Origin: Tomocerus qinae
Lineage: Eukaryota; Arthropoda; Collembola; Entomobryomorpha; Tomoceridae
Assembly: GCA_020055645.1 (NCBI GenBank)
Contig: CM034546.1
Span: 104,863,812 to 104,927,811 of the forward strand
Reading direction: 5' to 3'
Length of the DNA stretch: 64,000 nucleotides
Part shown: positions 11,524 through 24,987 of the stretch, in pieces
How the letters are laid out: each line of letters starts with the position of its first letter
Numbering within the stretch: the first letter of the stretch is position 1
The notes under the pieces: generated by a model
Database searches by the model: none
The model's input: only the letters and a program-made list of their open reading frames with translations
Told to the model about the DNA's origin: nothing
Translations under genes and position numbers: made by a program

Positions 11524-14500
11524 TTAGATATCAGTTCCATAACTTCGTCGCATTCCATATTTGTTGTATTTAAGAGCTTGTACTCGAGGTTGTTCCCAAT
11601 GTTCCTCATAGCTCCCACAATGATCCATAGAATTCGTAAGCATTGCAGAAGATCCTCTTGGAATCGTGTTCGTCCCCATTGTACTTCCGTTTTGTCTTCT
11701 GTTGGGGTTGGGGGGATTAGTATTGTGTGCAATTGTAATGACGGATGGTTCAGTTTGCGGTGTGTTTTGGAAATATGCCGCAACAGCTGATACTCCTGGT
11801 GAAGTCGTGATGTCGTCAAAGTCCCCGTATGTGCAATCCGAGTGGTTGCTCCCACTTTCACTGTCCCGCAGTTTGCAAATGTACAAAATTATTACTACGC
11901 AGTAGGCCACCATGAAAAATAGAAAGAGGAAACTCAAGAAGATGTGGAACATGTCCACAGTGAATCCAAAATTATGAAGGCCATATTCATCGTAGGAACC
12001 TCCCATAGGGGAAAGGAGGACCAGATTTAACACGAAGGCAAATGTTTCCAGAGTTATGAAGGCACCACCAGACCATCCTAGCAATTTCGGAGATTTCTAA
12101 ATAAATTACACACTGTTAGCTCTGAAAATTATCCTAGTTTTAAACTTTAGACAGGAAAAGTTAGACTAACCTTTTCAACCCCTCGGAAGATAAGGCCACC
12201 AAGAGCAAAGAGAATGAAGAAATAACTTGCAATCACAATTGCACCCAAAGTTTGCTTCGACTGTAACTCAAAGCACGCAGTTTTAGAATTCAATTAGAAA
12301 TACACATTCATGCATACAAGTAAGATAATATCGGAATAGTATTTACATTTTCTTCGTAGCCGTATGAAGATATTCTGTAAAGTCGCACCAGAGATCCCAT
12401 CAGAAGCACAAAGGTTACGAACTGAAAACATGTGTATTAGAATCATCATAATCATCCAAAAATGTACAGAATATTTCATACAATAAGCAACAGTTCAGTA
12501 AATTTAATTAGTACCATTTTGTCATACTTTTATTAGCATTAATATTAGAATAAAAATGCGTTTTCAATTTAAATCCATCTGTAGATAAGAGATATATGGC
12601 AATAAAAGATGAGTTTGGGGCATTTAAGGATCGGCTGGCTTAAGATAAATATCTTCGAGGTGCCATTATCAGTGCAGGTATACGATATTACATTACCATT
12701 AGGTGCCAGAGTGCCACTGGCACTACGTGCATAAGTAGCATACATTTTACCTGGCAAATAAGTAGCTAATTGGAATCTTACGAACAAGTACACAAATAAA
12801 ATAAGCTATACATATATGCCAATTTTGGCCATGCATATAATATTACATCCAATAAAACTGTAGCTAAATACATTGCTTTAACCACCGGCTTACAATAATT
12901 GTGTTCTATACACGCTTGTGTCTTAACACGCAAAAATTAACACGGGTGCATATTAATGTAATGAAATAATGCTAAATATCTAATTTCATTTTACATATCA
13001 CCGATAGCCATGCAGTGCAATAATATACCTAAGTATACGTTTGGACTACAAATTAGTTAGTGTGCAGCTGTAGAAGATTTTCATTTCATCAACACATGCA
13101 CCTTTGCCCTCATTTTGATATACTTCACAAAGACACGAAACTAGAGAACCATTATCATTTCAGTAACGTTAACGTGTACAATGACGTAGTTAAACTGCAC
13201 ATTCAGCTGTACATATAAAATGTATATTCAAAATCCTCTTTCAGTACGCATTTCTAAGCCTCGTTTTCATTTAATTTGCAATTTTTATTGGACATAATCA
13301 GGAAAGGAGTCAGGAAGTCAATAGTGAATGGTCTATTACTAGCTGGGCAATAATTATTAGGCTCTCGTTATTTATTTTCGCCAATTTTTATTGATGTAAT
13401 TGTGTTGCCTACCCCAATTCCCAATATCTAAATCATGTTGTACATAAAGGGCAGTAAATCAGCAAAAGAGAATTAATTTAATTTCCTAACACGAACAAGT
13501 TTTTTTCTAGACATGTCTATATAGTATGTATAATGGGTATAGTTAATAGTGCATTGTGATTGATGATGACTTTGTGTAAACATTTAGAGTTTGTGTACCG
13601 ATGTACGATGATAAAACTGAGTGCTTTTTCCATGCCGCAATACTTTGTCTCATTTTGCCTCTCAGGCGTTTTCTTTAAGACGCATTTACAAGAAATAGAA
13701 CAGGAAAAGATACAACTCTGTTTGCCAATAATTAGAGGCTTATAATTCACGGCATTGTTTCAGGTTAATCATTTTTTCTCCCACCTATTCACTAAATGTA
13801 CATGTGCAAATAAAGGTAGCAAAGTTTGGATTTGTTTTTAAGCATAAAACTAAAGTGTATCCTAACCGTACATTAGCTTTGTTTATATACTTTAATTACA
13901 GGAATGTACAGGTTAACCCAGATGTATCCTTACGTGGTCTACGCTCTCTAGCTCCTGAACGGAGACTGCTACGAAAATGAGATGGCCACCATTGGAAAGA
14001 GGGCAAAATTTCCAATCGAACTGAGTATAATAACTATTTTATCGGTTCCGTTTGATTGAATTACAAGCGGTTCAAAAAAAGAGTAAATCACACAATCGTT
14101 ACTAAGAGCCTAAGTTTTACATTGGATATATTGAATCAAATTTTGGAAAATTTTGTTACGCTTCGAATTAGGCCTAACCCGGAACAGATAAAATAGCTAT
14201 TATACTCAGTTCGATTGGAAATTTTGTCCTCTTTCCAATGGTGGCCACCTCATTTCCGTAGCAGTCCTTGTTCAGGAGCTAGAGAGCGTAGACCACGTAA
14301 GCATACTTCTGGATTGGGGTGTATGTATTAATAAATGTCATTATTAAGCAGTAAGCTTTGAACTTTTGGGAAATGAAATTATTTTCTGGCCAAATAAATA
14401 CATAGGTACGCAATTAACAAAGCTTAAGGAAGAAATGGTGCACATGATCATTATAAAATCCATTTTCCAAGAAGCCATAGTGCTTTGGAAAAGTTTAACA

Positions 14501-15773
14501 GAGATTTAGTCAGAGATTCTGAAGTATGGGGTGAATAAAAAACAGAAATGAGATATAGGTGGTAGAAATGGATTAGGAGGTTTCATACAGAAGGCAAGTA
14601 GGTATAGCTATAGATTTTTGGTTGGTACTGGGTCATATAGGTTGTTAATTTTGTGTAGATATATACATAGACTAATCCACAACAGCTCCCGTGTGGGTTT
14701 CGCGTGTTGGCTGTTGACTCAAGAAAACAGTAAAATCGATAAAGTGTCCAGAAACTCTTGAACCTAATACTTTTGTTGTTTAAATACCAAAAGCTGTCTA
14801 TATTACAGCTGAGTATAGATATACTTCATTTAAAGTTTCAGTTCAAGATACTCCACATCCGTTATATAACAGTAGTTAATAGGCAGCCTCTACTTAATGA
14901 AACGATGCATGCCCTAAACTCTGTCAACCAAGTCGTAACGCGTCGTTTGGGGCGATGTGGAAATAAAAAATACAAGAAACAAAATGATTAGAACAAGAGA
15001 TCTCGACTGGAAATTGTTCTAGCTGCATTTACATACATATGCCATGTTCACTAGAAAAAACAGTCTGTTTGTAACCTTTAACTATCGAATTACATACATT
15101 ATGGCTTAATAATACGTAAATACATTTTTTGAAGCACTCCAACTGTTTTAATTGCATTTACCATTGCTTGCGTTGTGGAATGCTATCTGTTAAAGTTTAA
15201 TCACTAACAATTTAACCTACACGGAATTAATTGTACATGGTATAGACAAGTGCAAATTAAAATAATTACTTAATGTTAGACAAGCTGTTGACTGACTGAC
15301 TTCTGAAGGAGAAATGACTGACTTAAACCAGTTTACTTTCAAAGGAGCACTTCCATTGATAGGTTAATTAATTGGGTATGGTTAAAGATAGTCATTTTTG
15401 CAGTACTAAAATTATGACATTAATTTTTAACATTTGAGTGAAATCATAATCAGAAGCTTGAACAAAAGTTATGTATAAAAAACTTGCATGCTATGGTCTA
15501 GGAAAGAATCACAGGGGACAGTGTAGTAATAATGCAAGTAGGATGTAGACAGCAGATAATTGAATAAATGAGATACACAAACGATGTGGACATTGGGAGT
15601 GTGTAGAATGTTCGGAATAAACACAACGTGATTTGATAGGCAGGTGCGGAATTGGAAGTAAGATAGTTAGCACATAATTTAAGGTATGATAGTGAAAGTG
15701 AGGTAAAACTTACAATATGAATACTCGCTCCAAAGTAGACCATTCCTCGTCGAGAAATGCAAATACCACACAT
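11524..15773 (-). CDS. Four-transmembrane protein, cluster gene 1 (subfamily I, long tail)
   Basis: Four exons on the minus strand: 15773-15714, 12421-12347, 12260-12171, 12096-11524. All joins are phase 0, total 798 nt, 265 aa. The protein starts M-C-G-I-C-I-S-R-R-G, and gene 6 has the same M-C-x2-x-C-S-R-R-G pattern. Predicted TM segments: about 12-32, 50-70, 84-104 and 124-149. A hydrophilic tail of about 115 residues is rich in Ser, Thr, Asn and Pro. The small loops and N-terminal Cys pair recall LAPTM4/5 and insect four-TM families (DUF4728/Pasiflora-like), but I cannot confirm a family from sequence alone. A GTG codon in frame just upstream was passed over for the ATG at 15773. Intron 1 is 3.3 kb and holds a foldback element. 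Confidence 0.72.
13906..14324. mobile_element. Foldback MITE, family A copy 2 (intron 1 of four-TM gene 1)
   Basis: The arms at about 13906-14050 and 14185-14324 are reverse complements. The left end reads GTACAGGTTAACCCA, close to the GTACAGGGTGACCCA end of the 9442-9824 copy, and the arms carry the same CCACCATTGGAAAGAGG core. Together these define a repeat family of about 0.4 kb. There is no ORF. Confidence 0.72.
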
Positions 15774-18700
15774 ATTCACATTGATGATATTGTTTATGTT
15801 GCTATACTTGTGACTTATTTTAATGTATACTTAATTACATCTTGACCTTTTCCTCATACTTTTAGATAACACTGCGATAAGCGCCACAAAACAGAAAAAC
15901 TATCATGATATCTAGGTTTTTAATACTAATGTTGACATACATTATTTATCAAAAGAGCTATACGTTAAGATACGTAGGTACATGATAATAGTATATGCAC
16001 CTGGGAATTTGTGGTACCTACACTCTTAAAGGCTGACTCCTAAATGGTCTACTAACACAAAATTTGGCTGAAAGGAAGTAGTTTTTGCACATTGGAACTA
16101 GACAGCTTTAGCGTTAGGATTCAAGTGTGGAATATAAGACAACTCAGTGGAGGACACGCTAAATAAATCAACAAATCGACAAGGAAATGGAAATTGGCAA
16201 AATGTTTTTTTTTGTATTTTCAATAGTACTTCTGTGGAATTGGTTCACTTATAATCTACAAGTAGTAGACAGGTAAAATCTTGCATATGCCTATTATGCA
16301 CACAGGTAGTAAAAGAAATGTATTAGAAAAATTATGGTATTATTATTATTTGCATAGTGGCTGCACTAACAGAATTTAATTGGGTGAAAGGTAGAGGAGA
16401 ATGAGTTCGGGGCTAAGGAAATATATTTACTAATGTATTTCAGGGTATGGAGGGAATGTAAAACGTTCGCGTCGTCTTTCTACGGTGACCCGAAGAAACC
16501 GACAGACGAGTGACTCAACTCAACTCTGCATATTCTCACCCGAGCAAACATCAAATTCAATTCACCGAATCGGTGTTCTGTTTTGTTCAGTGAGCCAAGC
16601 CACAGGTTTATAATACACTCTACCAATACAGAGCAGTCAGCCAAACGCAAAAGCAACTTTTTATGTACCTACACATTATGTAAGCTATGACAATGCATAT
16701 AAGTAGTGCATATTAGTTATACTTCTATGCACGCTCCCCTAAATACTTGCTTTTACGCTACAAACCTCAAAATACACAAAGCAATGTTTACATTTTGTAG
16801 TTTGCTACTTTTTGTGTGTAGCACTCACCAAATACCTTTGCTTCAAATATAAAAGCTTATTCTGCATATTCTGAATATCTCAAATGACCTATGTGGAGTA
16901 ACACTTTCTAATATCGTGTCGTAAGCGTTGGGGACCAAATTATACAGCTCTGTATAAGTGTGAGTTAGTATAACGTGATCATTAGAAAGAGCCTTACTAT
17001 TGGCTAGTATACAACTAAAAGTCCATTATTTCATTATTCCATATTACATCTTATGTAATGCATTGGGACTCAGTTGTAGACCAACTTTCACCATGTAAGT
17101 TTCACTACATAACGCAAACTTGCATGTGCACTAGGGGAAGTATGACATGTTACTCCTATGCAAAATACGGTGAAATGAAGTGTTTGGAAAAATACAAATC
17201 TAGCTAGATGGGCAACCTGAGCTACAAACCAACCTTACACTGTTACTTACACACCTATCCGCGCATTACTTACTAATGATTACCACGTACATATGACCGA
17301 CGCAAAAAACATGTACAATTTATAATCCTCTGTATAGACAATATATAGGACTATAGTATATGCATATTGTGTATCCTGTTTGTTTGTAGATACATCTAAC
17401 CTTTTGTACTTTTAGGAAAAACTGTAGCTCCACTCTTTTTCCGGACTTATTTCCACACTTAAAAATGATTCTGGAAATGTCCGAATGAAAACGCTTCCTA
17501 TAAAGAATGAAAACTCTGTAAATTATTGTTGAGCAGAATACTGTATGAAACTAGGTTTGCAAATCATTGCTAATCATGACACGAAATCGTTAGGATTAGG
17601 AGTACTCGAGTAGTTAAAAATGTTTATAGCAACAACCTTACATAAATAAGTACTACAGAAAGAACTCAATCAATTGGGGGCAAGCTACTAATTAACAAAT
17701 TGTACCCATAAAAGTATTCTTGTTATCATTTTCATCTCAAAATTCAACTTCGTATTTCAAGCTAATTCCATTAACGTTGGTATATGAATGGACAATAGTC
17801 CTTCTTGTAGACAATGCATGATAATATTGTGTGAGGTCTGGGGAAACAAAGTTTGCTTCATACATAATGTATGGAATACTATATTTGCATGTTAATTACT
17901 TGTTTACATGTTCATTAGATTAGGTAGTACGTGTTAACTTTTGTTTTTCATTCAGTGTCATATAAATTATAGTTTTAGTGTAAGTGTAGGGTTAATTTTG
18001 CATAATTCAAGTAGTCGACCTAAAATAGGGATTTACACTTCAGCATCAAACTCAGAAAGTTATTCAGGACAAACTGTCCACTAAAGGTAATAATAACTGA
18101 TTAGGTGAATTCTGTTTCCCTATTCAGCACTAAAATAGACTTAGGTTGCCTAAACTAATGCGAAAAGTCGTAGTATCGTTGTGTTTGGATGTAAAATGGA
18201 TAAATCTTCTCCTTCCTTTTGCTAATTAGCACCTTTTGAGTTTTGGTTACTTGAAACGACTCAGGAGTCGTACATCACTCCTAAGAGAACTTACTCCTAA
18301 AGAACTTCTAAAGCCAGCTAATGTTATAAGCAGTGCAGCTTCGCCGTACAATATCAGCTTAAGACAGCTTTACAGTTAAGATACTGAAAACTAAGCCGAT
18401 TTGTGAACCTAATCGAAAACATTCAAACAACAGCATAAGTACTTTTTGAGAGTATTTTATAAGTAAAGTCTTTTAGGAGTGATTCCTTCTTAGGAGACTG
18501 TGCCATATAGCTTAAGCTTTCCAGGGAGAAAAAGGTTCATTAAAGGCTATACTAGTTACTATAAGTAAATAAATCCTGTTCTCCTTTATAAGATAAACAT
18601 TTTATTTTGAGTTTTGCTCTTTGCTATTTAGAAGTTACACTAGAGTCTAGAGTGAATGATTTTTTTATGTAGACATCGTATGATATTGACTCACTTCTTT

Positions 18701-21700
18701 CTAAGAACAGGCTACTGAATCAGATGTAATTTATCCTTTTGTATACTTATCACTTGTGTAATACAAACCTGAGTATAGTATTGATAAAAGAAATGGCAGT
18801 TTGTTATCTGCATAGACACATTGCTAAAAACACGTAATATGTACCTATAGTGTTGAATCATCATGTCTACTATACATGAATATAAGCAAATCCACGAAGC
18901 AATGAATGCCCTAATCAAGATTCTTGGTACCTAGCCACTAACAGCAGTAACAGCACTACTGGACTGGAAACTAAACATTTATACTAGAGTATAGTATGTA
19001 CTTAACCTACTCTTTGGGATCATTGCACACACATGGTACTCCGAACAAATTATTCCAATCCTACTGTACAACTTTATTATGGCCATTATGATTCTTTAAC
19101 TCGGCCGGCTTTTACAAGCAAATGTTGCTAGTTCGAGAGAAAGCATTCTTTTCTCCAAGCGATAACAATGATACAATCTCATCTACTCTGTCAATAAATC
19201 CTACTCTCTTTGGCTACACTTTAACTATATCCATCCCTATAAATTAATGATGACAAATATTAAATGCTGATACCTTCAAAGGATCTAACAACGAATAATA
19301 GTATCTATTTAAAAGTTATATTCTTTATTATAGAAATGGCACCCTAGTTGGTAGAAATTTTGTAAATGTGCAGAGCAGGTCAGGTATGAGAGAAGTAAAC
19401 TAGAAGTGACCCAAATTGATTCTTGATTTCATTAGATTAGTGTGCTAATGGTATTTTCATTGAGTTTGCCGTTTATTTTGCTTCGTTCGTTTGCATTTTG
19501 GTAAATGAATGAATGATCAAAGGGAGGTTGAATACATTCTATGCATTTATGTAAAACAAGTAATCCCTATTTGAAAGTGTACAAGTAACATTTATATCGA
19601 CCGAATGACCAACTCGAAATAGTAATTCGAGAACATTTTTTACTGTCCATTTTCTGATGATTAATGTATCCTGCTGGCCTATAACTTTTATGAAAATCAA
19701 GCAGTATAAAGGCCTGCCTCCATGTCTCAGTCCAGATGTATAGGCAAAACCAATTTTTGAGTTCAGCATGCATACAAATACTGAAACATGAGACAGAATC
19801 TGTTCTTGCAGTAAAGGCATTCAAGATTGTCGACCATAGTTGCATCAGGCAAATAATATTAGCGTACGATTTTAGTGCCAGGAATTATTGTGCTGATGTG
19901 AAATAGTTCTCAGATAACATCTCGCCGAAAATAATGAAGATAAGCAAAACGTTTTCGTCTCTTACTTATATTTGTCGACTTGTCAGTGTCTGTTCTTAAT
20001 GTTTAATGGTAGCGGCAATGTACTTCATAAATAAATAAAGCGTCTTGGTTGATTTCGTCACGGTCACGTCTGAACTTCTGTCTGTCTGATCTCTAAATCC
20101 CACGATTATACCGTGGCGTTCAAAGTTCAAACTGGAATAGAAGCTTCGGTTTGTTCACACAGCTAAGATAAGAACAATCACATCAGCCATGGGCTTAGCT
20201 ACATTTAAACAATATTATTCTGATTTGCATACCTAATCTTAATCTTAGTAATGTCTATTGTCATCACAATAAAAAGGCCGTTTTTCGCATGTATGTAACC
20301 GTGTCTCTATCTGTCGATGTTCTATGAAACGAACGTTGCAGCTTAAACCTAAGCTTAAATTAAACCTAAGCATTTTGAAATTCAGTAACACAGCATAAAC
20401 ATAAACTATCATATAATACTGTTGCAAGAATTGCTACCATTTTACTGACGGGTTCAGCGTTTATAATGTTGAGATTGTATTTCATAGTCCTTGTTTAAAG
20501 TATTTAGTATATGACAAACTAATGCATCTAATTGTGTTACAAGAATATCCATCAATTTATTGGTGTATTGACGATATCATTTAATGGTCCTTGAAACGAT
20601 CTTTCGATTGGTGTAAGCCATAAGCCTTGCTAAAGTCGGGAAGTATTCATTTTTGTATGAGACAGCATGGATTATAAGCATCTCATCCGAGATTGGCTGT
20701 AGTCACCTTATACGTACACGTAACTACAGTCTAACTAATGCTAAAGAAATTCTGCATCTCATCATATATGCGACTCATGCAACTAGAATTCAATTACTTA
20801 GTTCAGTATTGACTAAATCGGTAGCAAAACTAATTGTTGATTCAGTAGAGCTTTATTGAAACACAACTCCCATTTTTGTTTAAAAATATGCACGAATCCA
20901 CATTCTTAGCAACTGGACAGTCTAAATCGTCTTATATTATGACTTCACAGAGGGATTAGAAAAATAGTGAGTCACCAATCAATGCATTTGTTTCTATTAG
21001 TTGGGTACGTACCCATCGCATGAACTACGGCACAGAAACTCCTGACTTTAGTGTTAACTACTGTTGTCTAATGTAACTTATGTAATAAAATTGAATGTTA
21101 ACGTTTATGTCCTTTGTCCTTTGCTGGAATTACGTTCGTATACGTACGTGTACCGTGTATGACGTTAATAAATATTATGTACATGCAACTGCTGTTCTAA
21201 TCACACAGATAGGGTAGTTTAGCAATCCAAGACGAAGAAAAGTACGTATCGGTGCATGATAATTATGTTGACTTTGTAGAGATAATGTCTTCATACCGTC
21301 TAAATGTATTGTGTATGTACTTGAAGTATCGAAACTTTAAAATACATGTCCATTGACTTTTGCTAGTGCTTTTGCATACCTATATTAATTTATACTTAAG
21401 ATAGTCTTTTATTCATATAAAGTACCTTGGTGTACAAGAGACTGAATTATGAAGAGTGGGTGACTGGAAAAGCTTAACCCTACTTTCCCCATAAAACCCC
21501 TTTGACATCGGATGCAATGTAGAAAAGATTCACTCACAAATCTGATGATTTATTTATTCATGTTCTTGAACCTGACCCAACTCATTGTCTGTCTTTAAAG
21601 AATTATCTTTTTCTTTGAAGAATTAGCTCGTCACAATTTCAATGGAGATTGAAGCAGATTTCCGAATATTTAGTAGGGGAATATCAATTATCGACTTCGT

Positions 21701-21900
21701 AAGGAGGCTTTGTATTAACTATTTTAATTGAATATACCTTTCTACCATACATTACTATTTAAATGTATTCGGATATTTTTTTAAATTGTATTCGGATATT
21801 TTTTGTAATCGGGTATTTTTTAAACTGTATTCGGATACATTTTAAACTGGAGGATATTACATGTTAATCAGTTAAGGTAAAACTCGATCTCTATTGACAG
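15774..21900. other. Gene-poor stretch between divergent four-TM genes 1 and 2
   Basis: Six kilobases lie between the start of gene 1 (-) and the first recognised exon of gene 2 (+). Any promoters and 5' UTR exons for both genes should lie here, as should exon 1 of gene 2, which I could not identify. A GC-richer patch at about 16460-16600 is a weak promoter candidate. One MITE-like copy lies at 18245-18515. Remaining ORFs are short and without recognisable motifs. Confidence 0.5.
18245..18515. mobile_element. AGGAGT-ended MITE, family B copy 1
   Basis: About 270 bp with repeated CTCCTAA motifs on the left and TTAGGAG motifs on the right in inverted orientation. The interior (GCCAGCTA near 18312, a Gly/Ala-less AT-rich body, AAGTACTTTTTGAGAG near 18440) aligns loosely with 24360-24640. 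There is no coding capacity. Confidence 0.55.
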
Positions 21901-22824
21901 TTAGTATCTTTGGCCCTGGGAGTGCTTTTGGTTGGAGTAACAGTATTAATATCACCAATCTGGAAGTGGGAATTTGTGGAGCCTAAGTGTCCCTCCTTTG
22001 TAATCAATGGCACTACCAATTCAGTAGGAATGAGTTCGACCAGTGAGACACCACCGACTTCCTTCTCCCTTTTTTCTGAGGCAAAGTCTGACAGTAAGTA
22101 CTGAATATTAAAGCTCTTATATCTAACTACTTATGTGTCTTTGAACTTGAGTAATTTTTAATAGGCTGATAGATTTTAAAGTTAATGCTCCTGTACAGGG
22201 TGGTGGAATACTACATATATCTATATTATCTGCCACCCTGATCCCTGTACATTAATCTGAAATACTTCTTTTTGCAAAAAAAATCATTTTTAAGATTACA
22301 TTTACTTGTGTTGATTAGCAATTTAATATTTCATATAATATCTGTTTTCAGAGGACCTGATGATTCTTTGGCTCTTCTATATGCTCATAGTCATGATTAC
22401 GCTTATCCGAACCAGTGCTGCGTTTGCTCTATATAAAGCAACTGCATTAGTAAGTATTTTTCTTTCTTACATCAAAAATCGATCATAATATGGTTACTTT
22501 TCTAGATTTCAGAGGAATTGTACTCTACTGCTAATGTGTAGTTTTGTAATAATGTTGAATTGATTGCATTAAAATCACTTTAATACTTTTAAATAGGGCA
22601 AGAATCCCAAAAAAGCCCTCAAACACTGTATCTATTGGACCGTTGTAAATGTCGTCTGTATGGTGTTTGGCGGGTACATGGTCTACCAAATGTATGGTGG
22701 GACCTTTGCCAAAGTCAACTTTTTGTCAACCTTCGAATACTGGATGTATTGGTTAAGTTTGACTTACCAAATTGCTGCCGTCGTCTGCGTGCTTTTATTT
22801 ATTTTCAGAGATATCCTTGTTTGA
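21901..22824 (+). CDS. Four-transmembrane protein, cluster gene 2 (subfamily II, exon 1 missing)
   Basis: Three recognised exons on +: 21901-22093, 22352-22449, 22597-22824 (stop TGA). Phases 0/1/0 match genes 3-5, so I infer a short upstream first exon, which I did not find. The visible part is 172 residues. TM segments: one starting V-S-L-A-L-G-V-L-L-V-G, then a loop with an N-G-T glycosylation sequon, a second starting L-M-I-L-W-L-F, a third around Y-W-T-V-V-N-V-V-C and a fourth ending L-L-F-I-F. There is no PPxY tail; the chain ends I-F-R-D-I-L-V. It is the only member of the cluster on +. Function is unknown; four-TM membrane protein is what the sequence shows. Confidence 0.7.
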
Positions 22825-24987
22825 AATTGAGTACTTATATAAAGTATACTTTTTGATAATTTTTTGCTATTAATAGTAAGAATGACGTATCTCAATATTC
22901 TACAATACGTAATTTTCATTTCCATAATTATGTATTCAGTGATTTTATTTTAGTTAAGCTTTTGAACTTCCATATACGATAATTATATAAAACAGTCTAT
23001 GTAACTGATGATAAAATGAACCCATCGTTAGCAGCCCATGTACTTGTATATAGCTAGGTATTTAATTCCCCAACCATACATACATATCATACATAACATT
23101 TCTATTTCCCATACCGTTGTTGTACTCAAAATATTCAAATATACAAACAATTACAATATCATAGTTAATTTTTAGACTAATTAGTTTGGTTTTAGTTTCA
23201 ATTTAATCTCTAAGCTAAAATATTAACCTAAGTATAAAATTATAAAATGCTAGTTGTGTATGAATAAAAAGAGTAAACGTTTGTGTATTCATTTACACCT
23301 TTATATTATGCACATTTTAGCTTAACATAATATACCTATTACTATTATTTGCAAACCCATATACACTCATATGTGCTATAATGCAGCTATCCTTATCTCT
23401 GGTGGTTGCAAATTAAAATTCATTCCTATAGAATTTCTTCTATAAGTAACATTTTGTGTATGCATAGTTATCCGGTGCACTCCTTTGTCAAATGAATATA
23501 GTTAGCTTGTAACAAGTGTCATTAACATTCATGATAATATGACGTTTGTGACTAAGACGTAAGTAGTCAGCGAATATTGATAGTTATACGCAAAGCTAAT
23601 AAAAATTATTTAGCAGTGCAGTGCGGTTTACACTTGCACAGCAGGATGGGAAATGTTATCATCGAACAGTAAAGCAAATTATCTGTATTTTTCCATCTAC
23701 CTACCACATTTTATCTTATAGTCAATTCGTTCCAAGTTTTTCTGAGTCTGAATGTCTGACGGCTTGAGCTGTCGGAAATCGAATACCTAAACCATTGTAC
23801 TTCGAGAATAATAAAGTTATTAGCATGTGAGTACATAAGAACCAAAGAACAAAGACGAAATCTCACAGTAACTGTCTCAATGCATAGCAAAGTGTAGCAC
23901 TGTTTTTACATGAAATTCTATCAAGACTGCATTAACTAGACGACTAGACCAGAGACAGAAATATCGAACTTATTCATAATGTTGTAACCCCATCGCATGC
24001 ATATAATAAACAATGACCGGATTTCTTGATAACTATAAATAATTTTTAATGTTCACGTGAAACATGTCGATACTATCTCAAACACACCCAAGTAGTCTAT
24101 CATGCAGACGATAGAAGGGAGCTTTTATACTTTATACTCAATTGGCATCTATATGTAATGCTAGCTGATAAAGATAAATGTCTCTCTTGTACTTAAAACT
24201 ATTCTCCGGATTTGAGTGTTTGTTACGTAGACATCGTCTAGTACACTATTCTGTCTTTCGTACATACAATGCTTCTGGATCATAAGAATTGCGATTTTTA
24301 CAGAGTCCAAAACCAAGGGACCGTTGTCAAAAGACTAACTTATGTGTTGTGAAGATAAGTCACACTTTAAGTTAAATGTACCGACTCCTACGAGGGAATC
24401 ACTTCCAACCGACTCCTAATGCCAGCTAGTACTGCTTACATTACAGCTACTTCTTAGAAATAACTGCTTTATGGTTAACTAATATTTTAAGACAGTAAAA
24501 ATTAAATTGCTTTGTGAACTCAAGCGGAGAACACATTTAGTTAATATCTGGCATTGGAGAAACAAAGGTACTTTTTAGGAGTCCATTCTAAGAGTAAACA
24601 CTTTTAGGAGTAATTCCCTCGTAGGAGTCCGTCCGGGACAGCAATCTACAACAATCTGGGGTAGATTTTTAAATTCTAAGTAGCTTCACTTTACTTTAAA
24701 TATGATATTATTCGAAATGAGACAAAAAAAGGAAACATGAAAACAGATCTTTAAACAAACGGCCAAAAAGTATATTTTCTTGGTTACTAAATAATACTTA
24801 TGCTAAAATTGAGCAAACGGTCACAATAAGTACGTTTTTGTTCACCATCGATTTAAACATTTGAAACCATCTTGTCATAATGAGAGTTAATGAGCGGTGA
24901 AGTATTTTTAGTACTGGCAAGTAACTTTCTTCACTAACAGTGTCCTACTGAGCTGAAGCAAATAAAAACAGTCCCTTCAATTACAGC
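22825..24987. other. 3' UTR of gene 2 and spacer before gene 3
   Basis: AATAAA at 23263-23268 is a plausible poly(A) signal for gene 2, 440 bases after its stop. The remainder is AT-rich, with one MITE-like copy at 24360-24640. Genes 2 and 3 converge here. Confidence 0.5.
24360..24640. mobile_element. AGGAGT-ended MITE, family B copy 2
   Basis: It opens with GACTCCTACGAGGGAATCAC and closes with the inverted GAATTACTCC-like sequence TTCCCTCGTAGGAGTC, giving terminal inverted repeats of about 20 bp. Internal TTTTAGGAGT motifs and the GCCAGCTA core are shared with 18245-18515. Confidence 0.6.

Noticed and set aside
15498-15713. Continuation of the 93-codon minus-strand frame past gene 1 exon 1
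   Set aside because: A clear gtaagt donor at 15713-15708 and the match to gene 6 exon 1 show that this part is intron.
20653-20859. Candidate first exon for four-TM gene 2, ending L-I-V-D-S before gtagag
   Set aside because: No start codon at the expected distance, a weak donor, and the hydrophobic profile of exon 1 in genes 3-5 is absent.
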